Notes under the pieces: model-generated | The model's input: the letters and a program-made list of their open reading frames with translations, nothing else | Database searches by the model: none | What the model was told of the DNA's origin: nothing | Assembly (NCBI RefSeq): GCF_027595985.1 | Contig: NC_073311.1 | Location: forward strand, 50,076,463-50,140,462 | Direction of reading: 5' to 3' | Origin: Sorex araneus | Taxonomy: Eukaryota; Chordata; Mammalia; Eulipotyphla; Soricidae | Length of the DNA stretch: 64,000 bases | Translations under genes and position numbers: made by a program | Part shown: in pieces, positions 36,867 through 55,534 of the stretch | Layout: every line of letters begins with the position of its first letter | Position numbering within the stretch: the stretch's first letter is position 1

Positions 36867-36939
36867 TCCAGCAACAGCAGCTGCCCCTGAGGATTACTTT
36901 GTGAATTTACACTCTAACATTGTAGAGTGGGAGGGGTTG

Positions 36940-37090
36940 GGAGGGGCACAGTTGGTGATACACAAGGGATACTCCTAGCTCGGGTCTCAGGAATCACTCC
37001 AGATGGTGCTGGGGGTCCATATGTGATGTCAGGGATTGAATTTGCGATGAGCGAGGTAAATTCCCTACCTACAGCGCTATCTCTCCAGTC
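36940..37090 (-). mobile_element. diverged SOR-related SINE
   Basis: Keeps GGAATCACTCCAGATGGTGC, GGTCCATATGTGATGTCAGG and GCTATCTCTCCAG in order on the reverse strand. Confidence 0.75.
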
Positions 37091-37584
37091 GTCCAACATT
37101 GTATATGATGTCAAACCAGGTTCAGTCACAGATGGAGGAAAAAGAGTGAATAATAGACTATTCATGTAGAACAGAGTGGTTTCTAGAGGAGCCTAAAACT
37201 GAGTTCTTTTGAAAGTGTTTTGAAGACCATTCTAAACCTCCATTTTGAAAAATTCCAAACTAGACTTAAGAAATTAAAAAAAAAAGAAAAAATGAGATAA
37301 CAATTAAAAGTCACATTTTGTGGATAGCAGGTACTTTGCTCTTTATTAATTTGCTCCCTTGGGTCTTGTACCCAGTGGATGAAGCCTGTATCCCTTCAAA
37401 CGGAGATATGAATGTTGCCGACAACCTGGAGAGGAACAATAGGAGCTCGATGCAAAATGAACTGGTCCTTATCAAGATCTTTTGATAATGCAATTATTTG
37501 TAGACTGGCAGGCAACAAACCATGTATACTCCACTTCAGACTCCAGAGGTCCCTCCTGAAAGGAAATTGAAGGCCTCACTATCC

Positions 37585-38060
37585 AAGGAAGAGACTTGGA
37601 GTTCTCTATTTGCAGAATGACTGAGGAATGGGTGATCTCACTTATATGTGATACATAGAATAACTGAATGAAGGAATGCAATGCAATGTATTAAAGGGGG
37701 ATGCCTAAAACACTTTTGGCCCCAGAGTCTAGGGAGGAGAACAGAGAAGGAAAGAAATTTAGGGGGAAAAAGAGAAGACTTAAAGGAAACAAAGGTGGAT
37801 AGGGATCAAGAGGACCTATATTGCTGATATGGAGGAAAGAAATAGCTAAATATCCAAGTAACAGAGTCGACACACATGAGATTTGAACTTCAACAACCAA
37901 ACTTGTTGACTGTGCTTGCTGAGGAGGCTAAGTTGGGGTGGTAGGGTGGGAAGGAATCTGGAAACACTGATGGAGGAAAATTGACACTGGTGGTGGGATT
38001 GTTGTTGGAATATGTATCTAAAGTTCAACTGTGAATAGTTTTGTAATACATTGTTATTTA
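37585..38060 (+). mobile_element. L1-like 3' UTR
   Basis: Purine-rich 3' UTR ending GACACTGGTGGTGGGATTGT and GTTTTGTAATACATTGTTA. Divergent from the younger L1 tails. Confidence 0.6.
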
Positions 38061-38230
38061 TGTATTTGACTTTATTTAAACACCGCAGTTTTCAAGGCTG
38101 TTCATAACACAACTTTTTCATCATTCAATATTTCAATATCAATCCCACGACCAATGGGACCTTCCCTCCACCTTTATTCCCAGTTTTTCACCCACATCCC
38201 TAATCTGATCCCTCAGCAGGCACAAAATAG
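38061..38230 (-). mobile_element. L1-like 3' UTR fragment, opposite strand
   Basis: TTTATTTAAACACCG followed by CCCACGACCAATGGGACC and the ACCCACATCCCTAATCTG pyrimidine tract, the reverse of an L1-type 3' end. Confidence 0.5.
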
Positions 38231-39394
38231 TTGGTTTTTATATTTCTTGTTACAACCAAATGTCCAAATGAAATGATAAAAAATATCTCAGTTAAAGAAA
38301 ATTTGTGAAATCTCACAATGGACTCATTAGTCATTAACATATGAATCTCCATGTTTCGTTGAACCTAGTAAAGGTCAGTATCAATTGAAAAATTAAAAAT
38401 GAAAAAGCTGTCTCATGGATCCATCTTCAGTGGAAACACATTATTGCTTGCTATAAAGCATTAACGAAATATTATGAGCATACAATTGCTCATAAAATGC
38501 CACAGACATAGGACAATGTTTATTGACATCTTAATAATTTCTTTCCTCTTTACCCCGCACATGAAACAAGATTCTGGACTAGCTGTCTACTATTATTCAC
38601 CATCATAAATCATGATTTACCAGATGGAAATGAATTTTTTGGGGGGTAGACTTCATTTCCTTGGAGGCAAGTAGAAGTCCACCTATATGCATTTAGGGAT
38701 TTGTCTGAAACCTTTATACTTACTACTAGTGACATGGCCATGTCTCTCGTTAACCTACAGAAATCTTTAGACTCACTAGCTCAAGTAGTCCTGGCTAACA
38801 GATGTCCTTATACTTGATCATAGAGAACAAGGAGGGGTTCATGTAACTACTAATTCCTCCTGCTGTCCCAATATAAACAGTTCCATATACACAGTTGCTC
38901 TTAGTCGGAAACCAATGGCATTAAGGTTAGTTAAAAAGCAGATAGTTGCAATGAACCCTGGATCAACACCACCACTCTTGTCAGATGGAGAGGGCAGGTT
39001 CTCAAACATAGCATCCTGGATACCAGCTGGGGCTGGGTACACACTAGAAAATATTTTTATTTTCCCCACTTTTGATCCTGGGGACCTTAAGATGTCTAGT
39101 TTCCTGACTGGATCTAGTCTCATATTTTCAGGGAATAAAGTATGAAAGACAATGAAATCTCCTGGAAAATAGCTTCCCCTTCTGCAGGCTTCCCCACAGA
39201 AAGGTACAAGTTCTTTCTCCCACCATGTTAACTTCTTCCACTCCAAGTTCCCTCACTGATCCTGTCCAGCAAAAAGCAGCCTGACTGAATTTCACACCAC
39301 AATTTCCATAGAAAATGAAGGAGATATGACAGTGGGGAGCTTAAGTGAGCAAGCACTAAAGACTTTGTCCTCTTCCACAAAAATAAAATGCAAA
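38231..39394. other. unassigned; includes a 135-residue - strand open frame
   Basis: The frame 39246-38839 (-) is the longest here outside L1s and low-complexity repeats. It contains PENMRLDPVRKLDILRSPGS and YPAPAGIQDAMFENL. I do not recognise a family. It could be a fragment of an old element or chance. Confidence 0.25.
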
Positions 39395-39530
39395 TTTTTT
39401 GTTTGCATTTTTGGCTGTACTTTGCAGTGCCTGGGGCTTACTCCTGGCTCTGCACTCAGGAATCACTCCTGGTTGTGCTTGAGGAACCATATTGGATGTC
39501 GGGGATTGAACCTGGGTTGGCAGTGTGAAC
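39395..39530 (-). mobile_element. partial SOR-related SINE
   Basis: Tail and body (GGAATCACTCCTGGTTGTGC, GGGATTGAACCTGGGTTGGC); the head is missing. Confidence 0.75.
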
Positions 39531-39574
39531 CTGAATGGGAACATGACCTGATCACTGAACGAATGTGGTGAGGG

Positions 39575-40050
39575 CCCACACATTTGTGAGCACACACAGC
39601 ACAATTTACAAGAGCCAGGATATGGAAGCAACCCAAATGTCCAACCACAAATGAGTGGATAAAGAATTTGTAGTACCTATCCTCAATGGAATATTATGGG
39701 TTATAAGAGAAACTGAACTCTTGCCTTTTAATACAATTGGATGGATGGAGCTAGAACAGGTCATTTTAAGCAAAACAGCCAGAGGTAGGAGACAAACACC
39801 TAGTGGTCTTATTTATATGCAACAGGGAAAGAAACAAATGGAAGTGATAGACAGTACATAAAGACAACAACCCTTTGAACTTTTAATTTAGAATGGGGTC
39901 GGGCCCAGGGAGAGGAGGACCAGGAGGACTACAAATGGCTTTAGGCCATGTGGAAAGTCCAGGGAACTCTGGTGGATCTGGAGCAGAGGCAATTCTGCAC
40001 ATCACTAGTGTGATTTAAATACCATGATGCCTCAACTAAAAATAAAACAC
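39575..40050 (+). mobile_element. old L1 3' fragment
   Basis: TGGAAGCAACCCAAATGTCC and CAATGGAATATTATGGG are typical of the ORF2 end of ancient mammalian L1s, followed by a purine-rich 3' UTR. Confidence 0.75.
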
Positions 40051-40686
40051 AAGTTATTGTCTTCTAAAATGTCATCTACTCTACATTATCACTATCTGTA
40101 GGAACACTTTTTTCCAGATGTTAAAAGAATCCACCAACACCCCCTGCACCCCAATCCTCAAACCTACTGATCTGAGACCAATGTTTGTGGTTCCTGTGTT
40201 GATGATACATACTAAAGCTGCATGCTATGCCCACTAGACAAACGCCATTGTAAGAAGATCTTCAGCTGAAATCCCATTGTCCAAAGAAAACACAAGAAAA
40301 TCTCAGAAATAAGCAGAGCCCTATAGTGATAAGACCTGTCTACCTTATCAGACCAGGTCGCCCCCAAAGCCAGAGATCCTTCAGATGAACTCCCCCTATT
40401 CTTCTGGAAATGGATCAATTCTCTGACCTGATTTTCTGGCCCAGTTCCAGCAATGTTCCCCACCCCCACAACAACCCTCCTCTCAGTTTCCCCTTCTGGG
40501 AAGTGAAGCTTTCTGAGAGCAACTGGAAAGGGAAAGATCTGCTGTCCTAGTTAGAGGGATTCAGTTTTCTGTTCTGAGAAATGAAGTCTCACAGGGAAGC
40601 AGGAGAAAAACTCTGAGTACAGTGTTTATGTGTCTGACTAAAGGCTGGATGGACTTTTCATCCTCCACCGACAGAAGTCTATGCAC

Positions 40687-40775
40687 TGAGCCAGCAGGGT
40701 GAGGGCAGGGCACAGTTGCCAAATGCAATGGCCCAGCAGGGCGAGGGCAGGAGCAGTTGCCAAATGCTGTGGTGT
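40687..40775 (+). repeat. two-copy tandem duplication, about 44 bp
   Basis: AGCAGGGTGAGGGCAGG...CAGTTGCCAAATGCAATGG is followed by AGCAGGGCGAGGGCAGG...CAGTTGCCAAATGCTGTGG. Confidence 0.85.
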
Positions 40776-41226
40776 CTCTGCAGGCTGCCTGGAGGGTGTT
40801 GACAGGGGAACAGCTGAGGGTCCAGCAGTGCTGAGCCCTGCTGTCTGGACCCCTCCTGTTCACCAGAGCAGCTAGTAATTGTGCAAGAGGAACCGGTAAA
40901 CCAGGAAGAGGAAGATCCTTTGTCAGGATCACCAGAAGGGTAAGCTCCGCCCACGACCTTCCACCTAGTGTTTAAACCCAGCCCATTCTCTTAATCTGAC
41001 GATATGTCCACAGACTCTGGACCTGGATTTTGCCCTGACCATGGGTCCCTGCTTCTTTTCCTGGCAAATACGTGATTGGAAGGATCTCAGAGAGGGAAAG
41101 TTCAGGACTCAAGGTACTTGCCTCGCACATGCCGCTCATAGACCCCCTTAGTGATGCCCAAGAAAGAACTAGGAGCCCCAGAGTCAAGAGCACTGGGAGT
41201 GTGGCTTCCTTCCTGCAAACCCTCCC

Positions 41227-41241
41227 CCACACACGCACACA

Positions 41242-41280
<39 letters not shown>
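41227..41280 (+). repeat. (CA)n microsatellite
   Basis: About 26 CA units with one interruption. Confidence 0.97.
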
Positions 41281-41282
<2 letters not shown>

Positions 41283-41507
41283 AGAAACCCCCAAACAGGA
41301 AAAGACCATCCCTGAGAACAGGGCTCTGCCCTTTTAAAGCACCATCCTCTCCCCACCTCCCCACTCCTATTCCCCCACTCAAACCGTTGACCTTCCCTGG
41401 GGTGGGAATCTATGATCTCCAAAAATCTCTAAATAGCATTTCCCCAAACTGGCAGGGGATAGTTGGAGCAGGTGTTCTGTGTTTGTTCAGTTAAGGAAGA
41501 CAGATTT

Positions 41508-41645
41508 CCAGGGGCCAGAGAGATATTACAGTGAGGTAAAACTTGTATCAAGCTGGCACAGGTTCGATATCACATATGGTCCCAAGGCCCACCAAGAATT
41601 ATCCCAGAGCATAGCCAGGTGTTCACAGAAACAAAATCAAAAATT
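41508..41645 (+). mobile_element. diverged SOR-related SINE
   Basis: GGGGCCAGAGAGATATTACAG head, GGTTCGATATCACATATGGT, and a CAAAATCAAAAA tail. Confidence 0.75.
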
Positions 41646-41667
41646 CTCTGTGAGATCAGAACCATTT

Positions 41668-41837
41668 GGTGGTCTGAGTGATAGTAAATGATAGTATAGC
41701 AAGTAAGATACCTCTGCTGGCACGTTCCTTGAATGTGCCGGCAGGGTTGTGATCCAGGCAACTCATATGGCTCCTAAATCTGCCAGGAGTGAACCTTGTG
41801 CATAGAGCCTGGAGTAAGCCCTGAGCATAGTTGGTTA
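41668..41837 (+). mobile_element. diverged SOR-related SINE merging into a GGAA array
   Basis: GGTCTGAGTGATAGTAAATG head, CATATGGCTCCTAAATCTGC body, CATAGAGCCTGGAGTAAGCC end. The A-rich tail probably seeded the adjacent array. Confidence 0.7.
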
Positions 41838-42140
41838 TGGAGGAAGGAAGGAAGGAAGGAAGGAAGGAAGGAAGGAAGGAAGGAAGGAAGGAAGGAAGGA
41901 AGGAAGGAAGGAAGGAAGGAAGGAAAGAAGGAAGGAAGGAAGGAAGGAAGGAAGGAAAGAAGGAAGGAAGGAAGGAAGGAAGGAAGGAAGGAAGGAAGGA
42001 AGGAAGGAAGGAAGGAAGGAAGGAAGGGAGGGAGGGAGGGAGGGAGGGAGGGAGGGAGGAAGGAAGGAAGGAAGGAAGGAAGGAAGGAAGGAAGGAAGAG
42101 GGGGAAGGAGGAAGGGAGGGGGAGGGAGGGAGGGAGAAAT
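41838..42140 (+). repeat. (GGAA)n / (GGGA)n array, about 300 bp
   Basis: More than 50 GGAA units, changing to GGGA at 42026-42057 and back. Long open frames across it are artefacts. Confidence 0.98.
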
Positions 42141-42499
42141 GCTCTGAAAGAAGATTGTGAGTGGCCTCAGGAGAGAAGGAGATTAAGTTGTCTGGAGAAG
42201 AGTGACCTAGAGCTGAGAGTGACTTGGGGGTTGGATCACTCTCTCAGTAGCCCCAGAACCTGCAGTCCTCGTGATGACCCACCCAGTCTGATATGGCAGC
42301 TCGCTGCTGCCTGGGTACTGGCTGCCCTGCTCAGGGCTCAAGGAGTCAATATGGCCAGTGCAGGCTATGCTGAGACAAGGCCCAGGAGAACCTGCCTTTT
42401 GCCTGTCTCCAATGGTTGAGTTCTAAAGAAAGTGTCACTGCAGACTGCGGATGAGTAGAAAAGGAGAAGAAAGGGCATCTTTTAAAAGATATCTCAGGA

Positions 42500-42846
42500 G
42501 AAGGGATTACCAAGTAGAGGATGTTGAGAGGAACCATTCAGGTTGAAAGATGTGTGATGAAAATAGACTATAGATCAACCATGATGGCCATTCAATACCT
42601 CTATTGCAAACTACAACACCCAAAAGGAGAGGGAACAAAAGGGAATTCCCTGCCACAGAGGTGGGGTGGTGTTGTGGGGGATAGGGTGGTGGTGGTGGGA
42701 GGGATACTGGGAATATTTGTGGATGAGAATGGGCATTGGTGGAGGGATGGCAAATGATCACTGTATGACTAAAATGCAAACACGAAAGCTCATAAGTTTG
42801 TAAATGTACCTCACGGTGATTCACTAAAAAAAAATATTTTTTAAAA
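42500..42846 (+). mobile_element. L1 3' UTR fragment
   Basis: CTACAACACCCAAAAGGAGA, G-rich tract, GGTGGAGGGATGG, and CACGGTGATTCACTAAAAAA. A possible target duplication TTTAAAAGATAT / TTTAAAAAGATAT flanks it. Confidence 0.85.
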
Positions 42847-43304
42847 AGATATGTTTTATAATACCACGTTCTACTTAAAACCCACTGGTTATTGACTGTA
42901 TCATAGAATGAAAATCTTATGTCTCACAGTGATCTACAGTATCATATTTTTCTTAATCCCTATCATTCCATGCGTGCCTGTCATCTCACTCTCAACATTC
43001 TGCTTTTCACTAGTATAATCCTGCCATGAGGAAACAGTTTTGCCTCCCACTGACTAGGGATGTTCTCTGTATAAGCAGAACCTTTGGACTTGGAATTACC
43101 ATTACCTGTAATCATCTTTTGCCTTGACCCTTCTGGACATAGTTTTGATTTCACTTGTTTGCTTTCTGAATGTGTGTATCTCCCCATCATAATATAAGTG
43201 TCATGAAGGCAAAATAAATAAATAGATAAAAGGTACCTCCAGGTCAGGCTTGAGGGCTGGGTGTAAACTGGTTAATAGGGTGGGGCCCGTTTATTAGCTG
43301 TACA

Positions 43305-43374
43305 TTCCTAGGTGACGTCATTCATAGGTGGGACCATTTGTAGGTGGGACTACTCCAAGGTAGGGTTCTTATGC
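43305..43374 (+). repeat. 16-bp minisatellite (four units) with a perfect CRE
   Basis: Consecutive units are CATTCCTAGGTGACGT, CATTCATAGGTGGGAC, CATTTGTAGGTGGGAC and TACTCCAAGGTAGGGT. The first junction forms TGACGTCA (43313-43320), the full palindromic cAMP response element. Confidence 0.85.
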
Positions 43375-43470
43375 TGTCCTTAGGATACAGGCACCTCAGT
43401 TCTCTGGGACAGGGAAGGAGCAGCAGAGAGCCTGCCCTTCAGGATTGCTAGAAGAAAATGGAAAACATTT

Positions 43471-43522
43471 TCTTAACTGTGATGTTCCACTCTTGAGAGA
43501 AAGTGGGGAATCACAGTTAAGA
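43471..43522. other. near-perfect hairpin
   Basis: TCTTAACTGTGAT (43471-43483) is the exact reverse complement of ATCACAGTTAAGA (43510-43522). An inner CCACT/AGTGG pair extends the stem. The terminal loop is about 10 nt (CTTGAGAGAA). Confidence 0.85.
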
Positions 43523-44628
43523 GACGCCAGCTAGACCTTTCATCTGCCTTAAGAACTGCCAAGTGGAGCTTTCGACCTTCAAAATGGTAGGTGGACGCCT
43601 GTTTTTTCCTGATAGGGCTATAGGACTAGGAGTGTGAGAACAAAGAAACAGATAAGAAGAGACTCCGAGTCTGGCAACACCTACTGCTCTTGTGCTGTGT
43701 GTATTATCTCAGGGTCCCCATATGCTGCAGGAGTGGGGACAGCGGGTCTCTGTGCTGGTCCATGGTTCCCAGGTTCTTCAATATTTTCAAGAATGAAATG
43801 AAATGCTCAGACTCAGAATTAGAAAGTAGAAAAGTGTATTGGAAAGTAGGAGAGGAAACGTAACTCCCCTTAGGGGTAGGATCTTAGTACAGGACTAAGT
43901 CAACTGTGGCTTTTTTCATGGGGGCTTGTCTGTGTTACAGAGAATGCAGGGAAGTTAAAGATAAGGGTTTGTTGTGAAGGTCTTTTTAATGGAAATTGGG
44001 CTGAAAATTGGGCTCTCTGCATTCCCTATCAATGGACGAGAATGCTAGAGAGAATGCAAGGATCCAGCAGATCCTTACCTGGGTATTGCCCAATATCTTC
44101 CCTTCCAGGTGAGCCTAAGCTCTGGAGCATTATTTTATATTTACAGTTGTTAACTGCCTATTTATCAGAAAAAGGCCATACATTTTGCAGGAAGTCAAAA
44201 ATGTAGGATGGGGTGATCAAAAATAGGACTGCTTCCAGCAACTGACAAGGGTAAACTGAGGCTTCCTCTCTCATTAGAAGGGGATGACTTCCCCTGGGTA
44301 GTCTTCATTCCTTAAGGTTGTGTTGCAGTTTCTCCTGAAGCCCATAATGTCTCTTCAGCTTCAGCTACCTAGTGACATGGAAAACTGGAGAAGGCCTGTA
44401 CTGGGCATTTTCCAGGAGCCTGATGTTGAAAGTGTCTGCTTTGTCTCTAAGCTGGAACTTTACAACTCTTAGAATTCCCTTGGCTTCTCCCTTTTAAACT
44501 GTATACAAAACTCGAGGGATAGTGAATAGGGCCCATTCCTGTTACACACCTGCTCACAAGGAATCACTGCCCCTTGCACTGCACAGTGCCCAAGATCTTT
44601 AAAAGGATTTTTTAACACATTTTTTACC

Positions 44629-44632
<4 letters not shown>
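43523..44632. other. unassigned intergenic sequence
   Basis: GTGTATTGGAAAGTAGGAG at about 43833 vaguely recalls an LTR end, without a second boundary. Nothing firmer seen. Confidence 0.35.

Positions 44633-44674
<42 letters not shown>
44633..44674 (+). repeat. (TG)n microsatellite
   Basis: About 21 TG units. Confidence 0.98.
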
Positions 44675-44677
<3 letters not shown>

Positions 44678-44733
44678 TGTTAATTCAGAAAGGAAAGTAA
44701 ATATTGATAAGGGAAATTAAACTGAGAACTTGG

Positions 44734-44740
<7 letters not shown>

Positions 44741-44764
<24 letters not shown>

Positions 44765-44922
44765 GGGTCACACCTGGCGATGCTCAGGGGTTACTCCTGG
44801 CTCATGCACTCAGGAATCACTCCTGGCCGTGCTCAGGGGACCATATGGGATGCTGGGAATCGAACCCCGGTCGACTGATTGCAAGGCAGATGCCCTACCC
44901 ACTGTGCTATCGCTCCAGCCCC
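44741..44922 (-). mobile_element. SOR-type SINE, young, with 16-bp target duplication
   Basis: AGAACTTGGTCTTTTT at 44725 and 44923. Near-consensus sequence with a pure T tail of more than 20 bases. Confidence 0.97.
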
Positions 44923-45051
44923 AGAACTTGGTCTTTTTAACATAAAAGCACTTTACATTTTAAAACTATTAAATGTTCATCAGCTTAATTTTGTTTCCAG
45001 ATGCCTGCTTAACTTGGTACTATCACCCCTTTCTTTTCTTTTCTGGGTCTG

Positions 45052-45110
45052 TATAAATATATATAAATATGTATATATATGTATATAAATATGTATATAT
45101 ACATATGCAT
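45052..45110 (+). repeat. (TA)-rich tract
   Basis: Imperfect AAATATATATAAATATG units. Confidence 0.9.
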
Positions 45111-45114
45111 ATTT

Positions 45115-45656
45115 AGTGTCGAAGACCTCAGGAGGCTAGCCATGCTCAAGACGTCTCTCCACACATTCAGACGAGCTTCACACATGAAGATACCAGCAGA
45201 GGAAACCAGGTGTGTGGAACCAGGGGCTGAGACCTCCAAGCCTGCTCTGATGGGGCTGGGCCTCCACTGTCCGGATCTCCCATTTTCCTGTAGCTAGGCG
45301 GTCACACCCAGGTACTGCCCCTGGCACTGTTAATCCTACCAACGGCTAACATCAAGAGACTTAAAACCAACCTCTGGAAGCATCATCTTAATAGCCCAAT
45401 TCTCCCGATGGGAGAATCTGGCAAGCTACAAATAGTTTCCTGTCCACATGGGAGAGTCTCGAAAACTCTTTATGGTGTATTCATATGCCAAAACTAGTAA
45501 CAATGCTTGGTCTCATTCTTCTGACCCTGAGAGTGCCTCCAATGCAGCATTGTTGGGAAGGACGAGTAAAGAGAGGCTTCTAAAATCTCAGGACTAGGAC
45601 GAATGGAGATGTTACTGAGACCGCTTGAGAAATTCGATGATCGACGGGATGGGGAT

Positions 45657-45690
<34 letters not shown>

Positions 45691-45691
45691 A
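45115..45691 (+). mobile_element. type-C repeat with RTE-like 3' end and (GAT)n
   Basis: Homologous to 51182-51696. Marks: TCTCCACACATTCAGACGAG, AGCAGAGGAAACCAGG, CCAATGCAGCATTGTTGGGA, GGAGATGTTACTGAGACCGC, then (GAT)n at 45656-45690. No open frame. Confidence 0.85.
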
Positions 45692-45798
45692 TATATTTTT
45701 TTCAGGAAAGGCTTGGAAAGTATTAATAATCTAACATTATTCTATTTTCTAGAAAGTACATGAACAGAGTTCCACTTAAAATAAAATTAGACTGTTTT

Positions 45799-45965
45799 AG
45801 GGCCAGTGTGATATTACAACGGGTTTCAAATTTACCTTGCAAGTAGCTGACTCGGGTTCAATCCCTAGCATCCCATATGGTCCCCTGAGCACCTCCCGGA
45901 CTAATTCCTGAGTGAAGAGCCAGGATAACCCCTGAGTATTGCCAGTGTGACCCAAAAACCAAAAG
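45799..45965 (+). mobile_element. SOR-type SINE
   Basis: GGGCCAGTGTGATATTACAA head, GGGTTCAATCCCTAGCATCC, and GTGTGACCCAAAAACC end, followed by a GA-rich tail. Confidence 0.9.
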
Positions 45966-46058
45966 AGAGAGAAAGAGAGAGAGAGAGAGAGATACAGACA
46001 GACAGAAAGAGACAGAGAGAGAGAAAGAAAGAAAAAGAAAAAGAAAGAAAAAGAAAAC
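45966..46058 (+). repeat. (GA)n / (GAAA)n tract
   Basis: GA-rich microsatellite at the tail of the preceding SINE, just upstream of the CLEC2 promoter region. Confidence 0.95.
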
Positions 46059-46156
46059 AGACTTTTATTTTCCTATAAATGCCTGGGTAGTATCAAGCAA
46101 AACTTAACTTTATTTCAGGGCAGCAGAAAAGCAAAACTTCACTTGACCTCAGACTC

Positions 46157-46209
46157 AGCCAATGAACAGCTGCTGCATCTACTGCCAGTTTCTCCCCCAG
46201 TTTATAAAG
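46157..46209 (+). promoter_or_regulatory. candidate CLEC2 promoter: CCAAT and TATA-like boxes
   Basis: AGCCAATGA at 46157 and TTTATAAAG at 46200 lie about 40 bp apart, in the usual order, roughly 240 bp upstream of the ATG at 46441. A transcription start near 46230 would give a 5' UTR of about 210 nt. No CpG-rich stretch is present, which fits a tissue-restricted immune gene. This is a motif-based inference. Confidence 0.4.
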
Positions 46210-46440
46210 AACTTGCTGCAGCCCTCAGGGGGGTACCCTGTTCCTCCCAGACTAGTCAATTTTATTCAGGATGGTTGGGATTTTAGTCTCCAGATCTCGT
46301 TTTAGCAAGTCTTTTCTTTTTCTTTAAAACAGATGCTTGTACAGGGGTTACAGCCTCATTTGACACAGAACCTGACCTCCAACCCCTCCATTCAAGATCC
46401 AGCCCTGCATAACGTAGCTTCTGTCAACAAAGATGAGACA

Positions 46441-55158
<8,718 letters not shown>

Positions 55159-55534
55159 AACTCATGAGCAGAAAACCTGCATTGTGCTTATTATCTACAG
55201 TTGCTGAATGCTTTTCTAAAAGTGTTGACCTAAAAATGTGCAATATCACTTGACAGCAAAGATGAAAACTGAGTCAGAGAGAATCTCAGGGAGCCTTCCC
55301 CCACCAAAATGAAACAGAGATTTGGGATAACATGATTCTAAATTAGATAAACCTTTAGGTAGGAGTTAATACTTGTAACTTGATCCCATAGAAAAATTCA
55401 GCATCACGAACTCCACTTCTATATTATACATAAAACTTTCCCTGCATAGACTGTTACTGGGCATTAAATGACTATTTGCAAAACAGAAAAAAAACTTTTT
55501 AACAGCTCATAAGAAAAAACTAGGTAATTTTTTT

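Noticed and set aside
41838-42140. CRISPR-like or other spaced direct repeat array
   Set aside because: The repeats are simple microsatellites without spacers, and the genome is mammalian.
41796-42419. 207-codon frame of GRKE repeats
   Set aside because: It is a direct read-through of the GGAA microsatellite.
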